Below, piece by piece: positions 1 through 9,564 of a DNA stretch of 54,662 nucleotides (its first letter is position 1; each line of letters starts with the position of its first letter). This stretch comes from Tabrizicola sp. (GTDB taxonomy: Bacteria > Pseudomonadota > Alphaproteobacteria > Rhodobacterales > Rhodobacteraceae). Under the pieces are notes generated by a model that worked only from the letters and a program-made list of their open reading frames with translations, was not told the origin of the DNA and did no database searches. The translations under genes were made by a program, and so were the position numbers. The DNA lies in NCBI GenBank assembly GCA_025458105.1, contig JALOTD010000002.1:1-54662 (forward strand). The letters run 5' to 3'.

Positions 1-393
1 GCCGAAGTCGCGAACAAGGACGGCGAGGGCAAGCCGATTGTCTTCCTCGGCTGGGAGCCCCACCCGATGAACTCGAACTTCAAGATGACCTACCTGACCG
101 GCGGCGACGATTATTTCGGCCCGAACCTCGGCGGCGCCATCGTGGCCACCAACACCCGCGCAGGCTACGTTGCGGAATGCCCGAACCAGGGCAAGTTCCT
201 GCAGAACCTGTCGTTCACGCTAGCCATGGAAAACGAGATCATGGGCGCGATCCTGAATGACGGGACCGACCCGCGTGACGCCGCCAAGGCCTGGCTTGCC
301 GCCAACCCCACCGCCTGGGAAGGCTGGCTCGATGGCGTGACCACCAAGGACGGTGGCGACGCCAAGGCCGCCGTCGCGGCTGCCCTTCAGTAA
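1..393 (+). CDS. choX: Choline/glycine betaine ABC transporter, periplasmic binding protein (5' end cut off)
   Basis: Only the C-terminal 130 residues lie in the window; the frame is open from base 1. The segment FLGWEPHPMNSNFKMTYLTG followed by a GPNLGG stretch and ECPN is characteristic of ChoX/ProX-type quaternary-amine binding proteins, which capture choline or betaine in the periplasm and deliver it to the permease. The Trp-Glu-Pro-His stretch belongs to the part of the fold that forms the ligand cage. The permease and ATPase genes follow in the same direction, so this is the first gene of a choXWV operon. A strong hairpin follows the stop codon, which would let the binding protein be made in excess over the membrane parts. 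Choline is preferred over glycine betaine by resemblance only. Confidence 0.88.
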   Translation, partial: AEVANKDGEGKPIVFLGWEPHPMNSNFKMTYLTGGDDYFGPNLGGAIVATNTRAGYVAECPNQGKFLQNLSFTLAMENEIMGAILNDGTDPRDAAKAWLAANPTAWEGWLDGVTTKDGGDAKAAVAAALQ

Positions 394-400
394 GCCCAAG

Positions 401-433
401 AGGCCCCGAGCCCGGCTCGGGGCCTTCTCTTTC
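401..433 (+). terminator. Intercistronic hairpin between choX and choW
   Basis: A perfect 10-bp stem (aggccccgag at 401-410, complementary arm at 416-425, 5-nt loop) is followed by ttctctttcg. It starts 8 bp after the choX stop codon and ends 11 bp before the choW start. It looks like a partial terminator or an mRNA-stabilising hairpin that lowers expression of the downstream permease and ATPase relative to the binding protein. Confidence 0.65.
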
Positions 434-444
434 GCGGGGGACGG

Positions 445-1274
445 ATGGACTTCCTGACAGCCTGGGAGCTTCCGGTCGGCAAGACGGCAAAGATCGTCTT
501 CGACTGGTTGAAGCTGAACTTCAAAGAGGCCTTCAAGGACTTCGGCGACTATACCGAAGACGCCATCGAGGGCCTGATCTCCATCCTGCAATGGCCGCCC
601 GCACTGGTCGTGGTCGCCCTTTTCATGGCGCTGACCTGGGTGATCCAGCGGCGCTGGAAGCCGGTGGTCGTTGTGCTTCTGGGGTTCCTTTTCATCATCA
701 ACCAGGGCTACTGGGAAAAGACGACCGAAACCCTGGGCCTCGTCGCATTCGTCTGCGCGATCTGCATGGCGCTTGGCGTGCCCATCGGTGTCGCCGCTGC
801 TCATCGTCCGCGCCTTTATCAAGCGATGCAGCCGGTCCTTGACCTGATGCAGACCCTGCCCGCGCCGGTCTACCTGATCCCCTTCGTCATCCTCTTCGGC
901 ATCGGCGTGGTCCCGGCCCTCTTCGCCTCGATCATCTTCGTCGTGCCAACCTCGATCCGCTTGACGCATCTTGGCGTGTCGACCACCCCTACTGCGCTAC
1001 TGGAGGCCGCAACGGCCTTCGGCGCGACGCCCCGGCAGGTCCTGTGGAAAGTTGAACTGCCCTGGGCCTTCCCGCAAATCATGGCGGGCCTGAACCAGAC
1101 CATCATGCTCTCGCTCTCTATGGTCGTCATCTCGGCCTGGGTCGGCGCGGCAGGCCTTGGCGTGCCGGTTGTGGAAGCCTTGAACCGCGTCCGGCCCGAC
1201 CAGGGGTTCGAGGCCGGGGCCGTCATCGTGGCACTTGCCATCCTGCTTGACCGCATGCTTCGGGTGACCCGCAC

Positions 1275-1278
<4 letters not shown>
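445..1278 (+). CDS. choW: Choline/glycine betaine ABC transporter, permease
   Basis: 277 residues. The N-terminus (MDFLTAWELPVGKTAKIVFD) is the amphipathic leader usual in ProW/ChoW permeases. About six membrane segments follow, beginning near residue 50. The cytoplasmic coupling loop is visible as EAATAFGATPRQVLWKVELP, the EAA motif that docks on the ATPase. It forms the inner-membrane channel for quaternary amines taken up for osmoprotection or as carbon and nitrogen source. The stop overlaps the start of choV by 4 bp, indicating translational coupling. Confidence 0.9.
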
Positions 1279-2303
<1,025 letters not shown>

Positions 2304-2313
2304 TCCGGCGGGA

Positions 2314-2360
2314 CCAAAAGTTTTCGAAAACTTTTGGCAAAACTTTTCGAAAAGTTTTGC
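2314..2360. repeat. Two adjacent near-identical 24-bp palindromes
   Basis: A perfect 24-bp palindrome at 2314-2337 (core gttttcgaaaac) is followed by a second at 2337-2360 (core cttttcgaaaag), sharing one base. They lie 11 bp after the choV stop and face the 3' end of topA, which is convergent. As RNA each forms a long hairpin on either strand, so they may serve as a bidirectional terminator. The A+T-rich arms contrast with the GC-rich surroundings. The core recurs at 18868-18879, which suggests a dispersed repeat family. Confidence 0.75.
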
Positions 2361-2504
2361 GCCCGGCCCGACGGGTGCGCGACGGTTCTACCCGCGCCCC
2401 CCCACGGTCTTGCGGGCACCGCGTCAGCATCTTAACGAAGCCCTAACGCCCACAGCCAAGCCATTGATTTTGCAAGGCTCGTCAATCTGTCCACGCGTGG
2501 AGAC

Positions 2505-5093
2505 TCACTTTGCCGACACGGCTTTTTTCTTCGGCGCCGCCTTCTTGGCTCCGGCCTTTGCTGTGGTCGCCTTTTTCGCAGCAGGCTTTGCCGCCGCTGC
2601 CTTCTTCGGCGCGGCCTTCTTCTTTGTCCCTGATTTCCCGGCCTTCTCGACGACCAGGGCCAGCGCCTCCTCCAGCGTGATCCCCTCCGGCTCCATCCCC
2701 TTCGGCAGGGTCGCGTTGACCTTCTCCCACTTCACGTAGGGCCCGTATTTCCCGGGCATGACCTGGACCTCACCCCCATCCGGATGTTCCCCCAGCACGC
2801 GCAGCGGCCCCGGCGCCGCCGTTCGCCCCCGGCCACGGGTCGCCTTCTGAGCCAGCACTTCCACCGCCCGGTTCATACCGATCGTGAAGACCTCCTCCAC
2901 ATCCGGAATGTTCGCATAGACTGCCCCGTGCTTCACATAGGGTCCGAAGCGCCCGATCCCGGCTTCGACGAGCACCCCATCCTCCGGATGCTTGCCGACC
3001 TCCCGGGGGAGGGACAACAGCGCGAGCGCCCGGTCAAGCGTCAGCCCGTCCGGCGTCCAGCCCTTCGGCAGGCTCGCGCGGTCTGGCTTTGGGTTCGCCT
3101 CGCTCGCCTCGCCCCGCTGGACATAAGGCCCGAACCGGCCCGCCCGCAGGCTGATCTCGTTGCCCGCATCATCCTGCCCCAGAATGCGCCCGTCCGAGGC
3201 GACGCTTTCGGCGTCCCCCGCCAGGGGCCGGGTATATCGGCACTCCGGATAGTTCCCGCAGCCGATGAAGGCCCCGCCCGACCGCGCCGTCTTCAAATGC
3301 AACCGCCCCGTCCCGCAGGTCGGGCAGACCCGCGGATCGCCCCCATCCGCCCGCGCCGGATAGAGGTGCGGGGCCAGGAAATCGTCCAGCTTTTCCAGCA
3401 CCTCGCCGATCCGCAGGTCGGCAGTTTCGGCCACAGCAGCGTTGAAATCCCGCCAGAAGCGGGCCAGGACGTCCTTGTAGTCGCGGTCGCCTGCTGAGAC
3501 ATCGTCCAGTTCTGCTTCGAGATCGGCGGTGAAATCATACTCCACATACCGCTTGAAGAAGTTCGCGAGGAACGCCGTCACCAGCCGCCCCTTGTCTTCG
3601 GGAAAGAGCCGGTTCTTGTCCTTCCGGACATACTCGCGGTCGACGATCGTGGTCAGGATCGAGGCATAGGTCGACGGGCGGCCAATCCCCAATTCCTCCA
3701 TCCGCTTCACCAAGGTCGCCTCGGTATAGCGCGGCGGGGGCTGGGTGAAGTGCTGATCGGGCGTCACCGCACCCTTGTCCAGCTTTTCGCCCTGCATCAC
3801 CTGCGGCAGGCGGCCTTCATCGTCATCCTCGTCGTCGCGGCCCTGGTCGTAGACCTTGAGGTAGCCGTCGAACAGCACCACCTGACCATTGGCCCGGAAG
3901 GCGACCTGGGCATCGGGGCTGGTGATGTCCACGGCCGTCCGCTCCAGCCGCGCAGCGGCCATCTGGCTGGCAATCGTGCGCTTCCAGATCAGGTCGTAGA
4001 GCTTGCGCTGATCCTCCTCGACCCGGATCTTTTCGGGCCCCAGGGCCATGTCCGTCGGGCGGATGCATTCGTGGGCTTCCTGGGCGTTCTTGGCCTTGTT
4101 CTTGTACATGCGCGGGCTGTCCGGCACATAGTCCGCCCCGAAGCGGCGCTTGATCTCGTCCCGCGCGGCCATCACCGCCTCAGGTGCCATGTCGATGCCG
4201 TCGGTGCGCATGTAGGTGATATGGCCTGCCTCATACAGACGCTGCGCCGCGTTCATGCACTGTTTGGCGCCCATGCCATACTTGCGGGATGCCTCTTGCT
4301 GGAGGGTGGAGGTCATGAAGGGCGGCCAGGGGTTCCGGGTGGCGGGCTTCGATTCCACCGCTGCGACCGAGAATGTTCGAGAAGTGCAAGCTGACACCGC
4401 CAGATCGGCTGCAGTTGCAGTCGGAATGTCGAATTTCTGCAGCTTCTTGCCGCCGAGCGTGACCAGCCCGGCCTCGAATTCCTGCCCCCGGGGCGTGCGG
4501 AAGACGGCCTTGACCGTCCAGTATTCCTGGGCCTTGAAGGCCTCGATCTCCATCTCGCGTTCGACGATAAGGCGCAGGCAGACCGATTGCACCCGGCCCG
4601 CAGACTTGGCGCCCGGCAGCTTGCGCCAGAGGACGGGAGACAGGGTGAAGCCCACCAGATAATCCAGCGCGCGGCGGGCAAGGTAAGCCTCGACCAGGGC
4701 CTGATCGACCTCGCGCGGCTCTTTCATCGCCTTGGTTACCGCATCCTTGGTGATGGCGTTGAAAGTGACGCGGGCGACCTTTTTCCCCTTCTTCAGGCTG
4801 GAGGCCAGCGCCTCTTTCAGGTGCCAGCTGATTGCCTCGCCCTCGCGATCGGGGTCGGTGGCAAGGATCAGCGTGTCGTCGGACTTCAAGGCCTCGGCGA
4901 TGGCGCGAACGTGCTTCTTCGACTCGGGCGCGACCTCCCACAGCATGTCGAAGCCGTGGTCCGGATCGACCGAGCCGTCCTTGGCGGGCAGATCGCGGAC
5001 GTGGCCGTAAGAGGCGAGGACCGTGAAGTCGGGGCCGAGATATTTGTTGATTGTCTTGGCCTTGGCGGGGGATTCGACGACGACGACTGGCAT
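2505..5093 (-). CDS. topA: DNA topoisomerase I (type IA)
   Basis: 862 residues. It relaxes negative supercoils by cutting and rejoining one DNA strand. The Toprim domain is at the N-terminus (MPVVVVESPAKAKTINKYLG) with the acidic motif DPDREGEA near residues 80-87. The active-site tyrosine is predicted at about residue 294 in ITYMRTDG. One four-cysteine zinc ribbon (CPTCGTGRL ... CGNYPEC) and several GRFGPYV/GKYGPYV topo-C repeats follow. The protein ends in a lysine/alanine-rich tail of about 45 residues. The frame stays open for 53 more codons upstream, but the start at 5093 gives the conserved N-terminus. dprA lies directly upstream on the same strand (79-bp gap). Confidence 0.95.
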   Translation of the reverse strand: MPVVVVESPAKAKTINKYLGPDFTVLASYGHVRDLPAKDGSVDPDHGFDMLWEVAPESKKHVRAIAEALKSDDTLILATDPDREGEAISWHLKEALASSLKKGKKVARVTFNAITKDAVTKAMKEPREVDQALVEAYLARRALDYLVGFTLSPVLWRKLPGAKSAGRVQSVCLRLIVEREMEIEAFKAQEYWTVKAVFRTPRGQEFEAGLVTLGGKKLQKFDIPTATAADLAVSACTSRTFSVAAVESKPATRNPWPPFMTSTLQQEASRKYGMGAKQCMNAAQRLYEAGHITYMRTDGIDMAPEAVMAARDEIKRRFGADYVPDSPRMYKNKAKNAQEAHECIRPTDMALGPEKIRVEEDQRKLYDLIWKRTIASQMAAARLERTAVDITSPDAQVAFRANGQVVLFDGYLKVYDQGRDDEDDDEGRLPQVMQGEKLDKGAVTPDQHFTQPPPRYTEATLVKRMEELGIGRPSTYASILTTIVDREYVRKDKNRLFPEDKGRLVTAFLANFFKRYVEYDFTADLEAELDDVSAGDRDYKDVLARFWRDFNAAVAETADLRIGEVLEKLDDFLAPHLYPARADGGDPRVCPTCGTGRLHLKTARSGGAFIGCGNYPECRYTRPLAGDAESVASDGRILGQDDAGNEISLRAGRFGPYVQRGEASEANPKPDRASLPKGWTPDGLTLDRALALLSLPREVGKHPEDGVLVEAGIGRFGPYVKHGAVYANIPDVEEVFTIGMNRAVEVLAQKATRGRGRTAAPGPLRVLGEHPDGGEVQVMPGKYGPYVKWEKVNATLPKGMEPEGITLEEALALVVEKAGKSGTKKKAAPKKAAAAKPAAKKATTAKAGAKKAAPKKKAVSAK

Positions 5094-5172
5094 GATTTGA
5101 CGAAACTCCCACGGCCCCCGAATGGCGCGGCACCATGTGGGACAAGCGCCGGGCTTGTCAACCGGGGCGGGT

Positions 5173-6297
5173 CTACTCGAGTCGCGCCAGAAGACCGCCG
5201 GGCTGTCGGGCAATGCGGCCCTCAAGTTCCAGCGCCAGAAGTTCGGGCGCAAGCTGGGCCGGAGTCACCTTTAGGTCACGCATCAGCTGGTCTTCGGCCA
5301 GAGGGCTGGGGCCAAGCCGCGACAGGATCATCGAGTGCAGGACCGCGACATCCTTGAGCGGGCGTTGCGCGACCTCGGGGCCAGGGAGCGGCGGAAGCCG
5401 GACCTCGGGCTCGGGGCGGGAAGGGGCACCGAGCGCCTCAAGCATGTCCTGGGGGCTGCGGACCAGAAGCGCGCCGTCGCGGATCAGCATGTTGCAGCCC
5501 GAGGCGCGGGCGTCGAAGGGGTGGCCGGGCACGGCCATAACCTCGCGCCCGTACTCCAGCGCAGCTTTCGTCGTGATCAGGCTGCCGGACTTGGCCGCAG
5601 CTTCAACCACGACAACGGCCCGTGCCAGCCCCGCGACAATGCGGTTGCGCAGGGGGAAATGGCGGGCCTGCGGTTCCAGCCCCGGAGGATGTTCACTGAC
5701 GCGGCAACCCGCGCGGTCGATGGCTTGAGCCAGCGCCGCATTCTCGGCCGGGTAGATTACGTCAATGCCCCCGGCCATGACGGCAATGGTGCGCCCCTCA
5801 CCCTCAAGCGCAGCCTCATGCGCGGCGGCGTCGATCCCGCGGGCAAGGCCGGAGACGACGGTAAACCCAGCCTCGGAGAGGCCATGCCCCAGCCGCCGGG
5901 CCATGCGCACCCCCAGGGAAGACGCATTCCGCGCGCCGACCATGGCGACCATCGGACGGTGCAGAAGGCTTGCATCGCCCATGACCCATAGAACCGGCGG
6001 GGCATCTGCGATTTCGGCCAAGGCAACCGGATAATCCGCCTCTCCATGCGCCAGAAGCCGGGCGCCGAGCGCCCGACCCTGCTTCAGTTCGGCCTGGATA
6101 ACGCCCTGCGGGCAAACCTCATACTCCTCAACCCCGGCGGCCCTGGCGATGGCGGGCAGAGCCGCGAGCGCTGCGCGGGCAGAGCCGTGTTCAGCAATCA
6201 GGCGATGAAAGGTGACCGCCCCGACCCGGCGCGAGCGGGCAAGGCGCAGACGGTCAATCCGGTCGTCGTCGGCGATCACAAATTGCCCATCCGCCAT
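5173..6297 (-). CDS. dprA: DNA processing protein DprA
   Basis: 374 residues. DprA binds incoming single-stranded DNA during natural transformation and loads RecA. The Rossmann-like core is clear: AMVGARNASSLGVRMARRL, VVSGLARGIDAAAHEAAL, GGIDVIYPAENAAL, FPLRNRIVAGLARAVVVVEA and KSGSLITTKAALEYGREVMA. The last 60 residues match the C-terminal winged-helix domain (LSRLGPSPLAEDQLMRDLKV). It precedes topA on the same strand, a common pairing in bacteria. No other competence gene is in the window, so a role in transformation is known for the family but not shown here. Confidence 0.93.
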   Translation of the reverse strand: MADGQFVIADDDRIDRLRLARSRRVGAVTFHRLIAEHGSARAALAALPAIARAAGVEEYEVCPQGVIQAELKQGRALGARLLAHGEADYPVALAEIADAPPVLWVMGDASLLHRPMVAMVGARNASSLGVRMARRLGHGLSEAGFTVVSGLARGIDAAAHEAALEGEGRTIAVMAGGIDVIYPAENAALAQAIDRAGCRVSEHPPGLEPQARHFPLRNRIVAGLARAVVVVEAAAKSGSLITTKAALEYGREVMAVPGHPFDARASGCNMLIRDGALLVRSPQDMLEALGAPSRPEPEVRLPPLPGPEVAQRPLKDVAVLHSMILSRLGPSPLAEDQLMRDLKVTPAQLAPELLALELEGRIARQPGGLLARLE

Positions 6298-6454
6298 CTG
6301 GCCACATCCCCCGAGTCGCGTATTGGCCTAAGGCTGCACTCTGCGAGGTTAATGAAAGCTGAATCGCGCCAAGATGGATTGAACCCGGCCCGGATATTTG
6401 ATCAAATGGCAGCAACGCGACCCCAGGGCCCGGGGTCCATCAGGGAGCACGACC

Positions 6455-7732
6455 ATGCTGAACGCCGAAGTTGCCAAGCGCCGTGACGATGCCATCTCGC
6501 GCGGGGTGGGGATGATGACGCAGATCTACGCGGATCGGGCGCTGAATTCCGAAGTCTGGGATATCGAGGGCAACCGCTACATCGACTTTGCCGCCGGAAT
6601 CGCGGTGGTGAACACAGGGCATTGCCACCCCAAGGTCATGGCCGCCGTGGCGAACCAGATGACGAAGTTCACCCACACCTGCCACCAGGTGATGCCGTAT
6701 GAGAATTACATCCGTCTGGCGGAGCGCCTGAACGAGAAGGTACCGGGGCCCTGGAAGAAGAAGACGATCTTCGTGACCACCGGGGCCGAGGCCTGCGAGA
6801 ACGCGGTCAAGATCGCCCGCATTGCCACGGGCCGGAACGCCGTGATCGCCTTTGGCGGCGGCTTCCACGGCCGGACCTTCATGGGCATGTCGCTGACCGG
6901 CAAGGTGGAGCCTTACAAGAAGGGCTTCGGCGCGATGATGCCGGATGTCTTCCACGTGCCCTTCCCGATGGACCCGCACGGGATTTCCACGGCGGATGCG
7001 ATGAAGGGGATCGAGAAGCTGTTCAAGGCTGACCTCGACCCGGCCCGGGTGGCCGCGATCATTTTTGAGCCCGTGCAGGGCGAGGGCGGGTTCTACCCGG
7101 CGCCCACAGATCTGGTGAAGGCGATCCGCGCCCTGTGCGACAAGCATGGCATCGTCATGATCGCGGATGAAGTGCAGACCGGCTTTGCGCGCACGGGCAA
7201 CCTGTTCGCGATGGAGATGCATGGCGTGGCCGCCGACCTGACGACGATGGCCAAGGGCCTGGCGGGCGGTCTGCCCCTGGCTGCGGTCACGGGCCGCGCA
7301 GACCTGATGGACGCGGCCAACCCGGGCGGCCTGGGCGGCACCTACGCGGGCAACCCGCTGGGAATTGCCGCTGCCAACGCCGTTCTAGACGTGATCGAGG
7401 AGGAGGATCTTTGCGCGCGGGCCAACGAACTTGGGTCTAGGCTGAAACAACGGCTGGAGTCCCTGCGCGCGACGACACCGGAAATCATCGACATTCGCGG
7501 TCCGGGCTTCATGGTCGCGGTCGAATTCGGCGATGCCAAGACCAAGGAGCCCGATGCGGGCTTCACAGGCCGGGTCCGGATGGAGGCGCAGAAACGCGGG
7601 CTGATCCTGCTGACCTGCGGCGTCTATGGCAACGTCGTCCGCTTCCTGGCGCCGATCACCATTCCGGATGCCCATTTCGCTGAAGCGATGGAGATCCTGG
7701 AGGCTTCGGTCGCGGCTGCCCGTCAGGGTTAG
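6455..7732 (+). CDS. gabT: PLP-dependent aminotransferase, probable 4-aminobutyrate transaminase
   Basis: 425 residues, class III aminotransferase fold. It probably transfers the amino group of GABA to 2-oxoglutarate, giving succinate semialdehyde and glutamate. Visible landmarks are TTGAEACENAVKIAR (cofactor phosphate binding), GGGFHGRT, IADEVQTGFARTG (the Asp that contacts the PLP ring nitrogen) and TTMAKGLAGGLPL (the Schiff-base Lys). The ATG at 6455 is preferred over one 57 bp upstream because a GGGAG ribosome site precedes it. No gabD lies next to it, so related substrates such as beta-alanine or putrescine cannot be excluded. Confidence 0.85.
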   Translation: MLNAEVAKRRDDAISRGVGMMTQIYADRALNSEVWDIEGNRYIDFAAGIAVVNTGHCHPKVMAAVANQMTKFTHTCHQVMPYENYIRLAERLNEKVPGPWKKKTIFVTTGAEACENAVKIARIATGRNAVIAFGGGFHGRTFMGMSLTGKVEPYKKGFGAMMPDVFHVPFPMDPHGISTADAMKGIEKLFKADLDPARVAAIIFEPVQGEGGFYPAPTDLVKAIRALCDKHGIVMIADEVQTGFARTGNLFAMEMHGVAADLTTMAKGLAGGLPLAAVTGRADLMDAANPGGLGGTYAGNPLGIAAANAVLDVIEEEDLCARANELGSRLKQRLESLRATTPEIIDIRGPGFMVAVEFGDAKTKEPDAGFTGRVRMEAQKRGLILLTCGVYGNVVRFLAPITIPDAHFAEAMEILEASVAAARQG

Positions 7733-7857
7733 GCCGGCATAGGCTGGCCGATCGGCTGACTGCCCAAGCGCAGGAAATCGCCGGCCAGCGGAATGTGACT
7801 GGAACCTTCGCCGCGCCCGGGTGCTAATGACGTAGGACTGTGCAATTGGAGACCAAC

Positions 7858-8118
7858 ATGATCCGCACTTTGACCATCGTATCGCTTCTGGCGCTGCCCA
7901 TTGCGGCCTGCACCCCGGCAGAACAAAGTCTTGCCGTCGGCACCATCGGTGGCGCTGCGGTCGGAGCGGCGATTTCCTCGGACGAGGACCGGGCCAAGGG
8001 CGCTGTCGCCGGGGCCGTGGTTGGCGCAGCGGCTGCCACGCTTCTGGGACCGGCTTCGCAGGCCGGACAGTGCCGGTACCGCGATGCCTATGGCCGCGAG
8101 TATATCGCAGCCTGCTGA
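7858..8118 (+). CDS. Small glycine-zipper outer-membrane lipoprotein
   Basis: 86 residues. The signal peptide ends in a lipobox (LPIAAC, Cys18). The mature part has a glycine-zipper segment (GTIGGAAVGAAISS ... GAVAGAVVGAAAATLLG), as in small Gly-zipper lipoproteins of the 17-kDa antigen/SlyB type that insert in the outer membrane. The C-terminus (CRYRDAYGREYIAAC) has two cysteines that could pair. The start at 7858 is chosen because GGAG lies 6 bp before it; an in-frame ATG 18 bp upstream has no such site and would spoil the signal peptide. It stands alone between gabT and bioM, and its function is unknown. Confidence 0.75.
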   Translation: MIRTLTIVSLLALPIAACTPAEQSLAVGTIGGAAVGAAISSDEDRAKGAVAGAVVGAAAATLLGPASQAGQCRYRDAYGREYIAAC

Positions 8119-8147
8119 TCGAAGGTCAGGAACTTGACATCACCGCT

Positions 8148-8173
8148 TCACCGGGCACTCCGCTGCCCGGTGA
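8148..8173 (+). terminator. Hairpin after the small lipoprotein gene
   Basis: A perfect 10-bp stem (tcaccgggca, complementary arm tgcccggtga) with a 6-nt loop lies 30 bp after the lipoprotein stop and 65 bp before bioM. The following bases are only moderately T-rich (gccttctgcccttt). It is a likely terminator for the lipoprotein mRNA; an operator for the biotin operon is a less likely alternative. Confidence 0.5.
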
Positions 8174-8238
8174 GCCTTCTGCCCTTTCCTGTACCGGATG
8201 TAGCGGCTAGAAGGGCGGGCAGTCGATGAAAGCTGCCC

Positions 8239-8970
8239 ATGACCCGCACAGAGACCGGAGTATTCCTCGACGCCGTCAGCCTGTCGCTGGGCGGGCGCAA
8301 GATTCTGGACCGGATCAGCCTGCATCTGACTGAAAGGCGAATCGGCATTCTGGGCCGCAACGGGTCGGGCAAGACCAGCCTCTTGCGCCTGATCGCAGGC
8401 CTTGTCGCGCCAGAGACGGGCACGGTGCGTATCGATGGGATCGACCCCTTTGCCGACCGCAAGGCCATGCTTTCTGCCCTTGGCATCCTGTTCCAGAACC
8501 CCGATCACCAGATCCTGTTTCCGACCGTCGAGGAGGAACTTGCCTTCGGGCTGATCCAGCAGGGACAGTCGCCGGCCCAGGCGCTGGAAACGGCCCTGAC
8601 TGCCTTGCGCAAGGATGGTCGCGCCCATTGGGCGAAAGCGCCCGTCACGACCCTTAGTCAGGGGCAGCGGCACTATCTTTGCCTGCTGGCGGTGCTGCTG
8701 ATGGAGCCTCGGACAGTTCTTCTGGACGAGCCGCTCGCCGGGTTGGACCTGCCGACCCAGGCGCGGCTGGCGCGGCGCTTTGCAGGCCTGTCGCAACGGG
8801 TGGTGACCATCACCCATGACCCGGCAAGCCTTGCCGGGGCCGACCGCGTGCTTTGGCTGGAAGCCGGTCAGATCGTCGCTGACGGCCCCGCTGCAACGGT
8901 GATCCCCGCCTTTACCGCCGAGATGGACCGGATCGGAGAGCGCGATGCTGACGCTGACCTCGCCGGTTGA
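8239..8970 (+). CDS. bioM: Biotin ECF transporter, ATPase subunit
   Basis: 243 residues. ABC-type ATPase of the energy-coupling factor class (CbiO-like). Walker A is LGRNGSGKTSLLRL, the Q-loop is ILFQNPDHQILFPTVEEELAF (the NPDxQ form is typical of ECF ATPases), the signature is TLSQGQRHYLCLLAVL, and Walker B is TVLLDEPLAGLDLP with the switch His in TITHDP. It drives biotin uptake with BioN and BioY, as in the Rhodobacter capsulatus BioMNY system. It overlaps bioN by 26 bp. No BioR-type operator was recognised upstream by eye. Confidence 0.88.
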   Translation: MTRTETGVFLDAVSLSLGGRKILDRISLHLTERRIGILGRNGSGKTSLLRLIAGLVAPETGTVRIDGIDPFADRKAMLSALGILFQNPDHQILFPTVEEELAFGLIQQGQSPAQALETALTALRKDGRAHWAKAPVTTLSQGQRHYLCLLAVLLMEPRTVLLDEPLAGLDLPTQARLARRFAGLSQRVVTITHDPASLAGADRVLWLEAGQIVADGPAATVIPAFTAEMDRIGERDADADLAG

Positions 8971-9544
8971 AATCTGGGCACATCGATGGCCCGCGGGGAG
9001 GAAGCTGGCCCTGCTGGCCCTGGCCACAACCGGTCTATTCCTGCTGTCCTCGCCCCTGCTGCTTTGTCTGGCCTTCCTGGCAACTCTGGGCCTGATCCTG
9101 ACCGGCGGGGCTGCGTTCCTGGAAACCTCGCTGCGCCTTCTGCGGCCGCTTTGGCCCTTTTTGCTGATTGTCGCGCTTTGGCATCTTTGGACCGGAGATT
9201 TGGCGGGCGGGACGGTGGTCATGCTGCGCATGGTGACCGCCGTGGCCTTGGCGAACTTTGTCACGATGACCACACGCCTGTCGGATATGATCTTGGTTTT
9301 TCAGTGGCTTGCGCGCCCATTGCAGGTCTTTGGACTGTCCTCTCGTAGGCTTGCGCTGGCCTTTGCGCTGGTGATCCGTTTCATCCCGGTCATGCTGGAC
9401 CGGGTAGGCAAGATCAGTGAAAGCTGGCGCGCCAGGTCTCCTGGCAACGCGCGCTGGCGAGTCCTGGTCCCTGCGACGCTTGCCGCCCTGGACGACGCGG
9501 ACCGCGTGGCCGAGGCCTTGCGAGCACGGGGCGGGGCTGATTAA
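8945..9544 (+). CDS. bioN: Biotin ECF transporter, transmembrane coupling subunit
   Basis: 199 residues, hydrophobic, with about five membrane segments. The C-terminal cytoplasmic helices carry SWRARSPGN and DADRVAEALRARG, matching the Ala-Arg-Gly-type coupling motifs by which ECF T-components contact the ATPase. It links BioM to the substrate-binding BioY. It is short for a CbiQ-type protein, as expected for BioN. The start lies inside bioM, so the two are probably translationally coupled. Confidence 0.87.
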   Translation: MLTLTSPVEIWAHRWPAGRKLALLALATTGLFLLSSPLLLCLAFLATLGLILTGGAAFLETSLRLLRPLWPFLLIVALWHLWTGDLAGGTVVMLRMVTAVALANFVTMTTRLSDMILVFQWLARPLQVFGLSSRRLALAFALVIRFIPVMLDRVGKISESWRARSPGNARWRVLVPATLAALDDADRVAEALRARGGAD

Positions 9545-9564
9545 AGGGCCAAAAGGGGACTTAC

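Noticed and set aside
5094-5252. N-terminal extension of topA
   Set aside because: The frame is open but the extra 53 residues do not resemble topoisomerase I; the conserved N-terminus starts at 5093.
8174-8238. BioR operator upstream of bioM
   Set aside because: No sequence close to the TTATA-type BioR dyad was found by eye before bioM or before aroQ.
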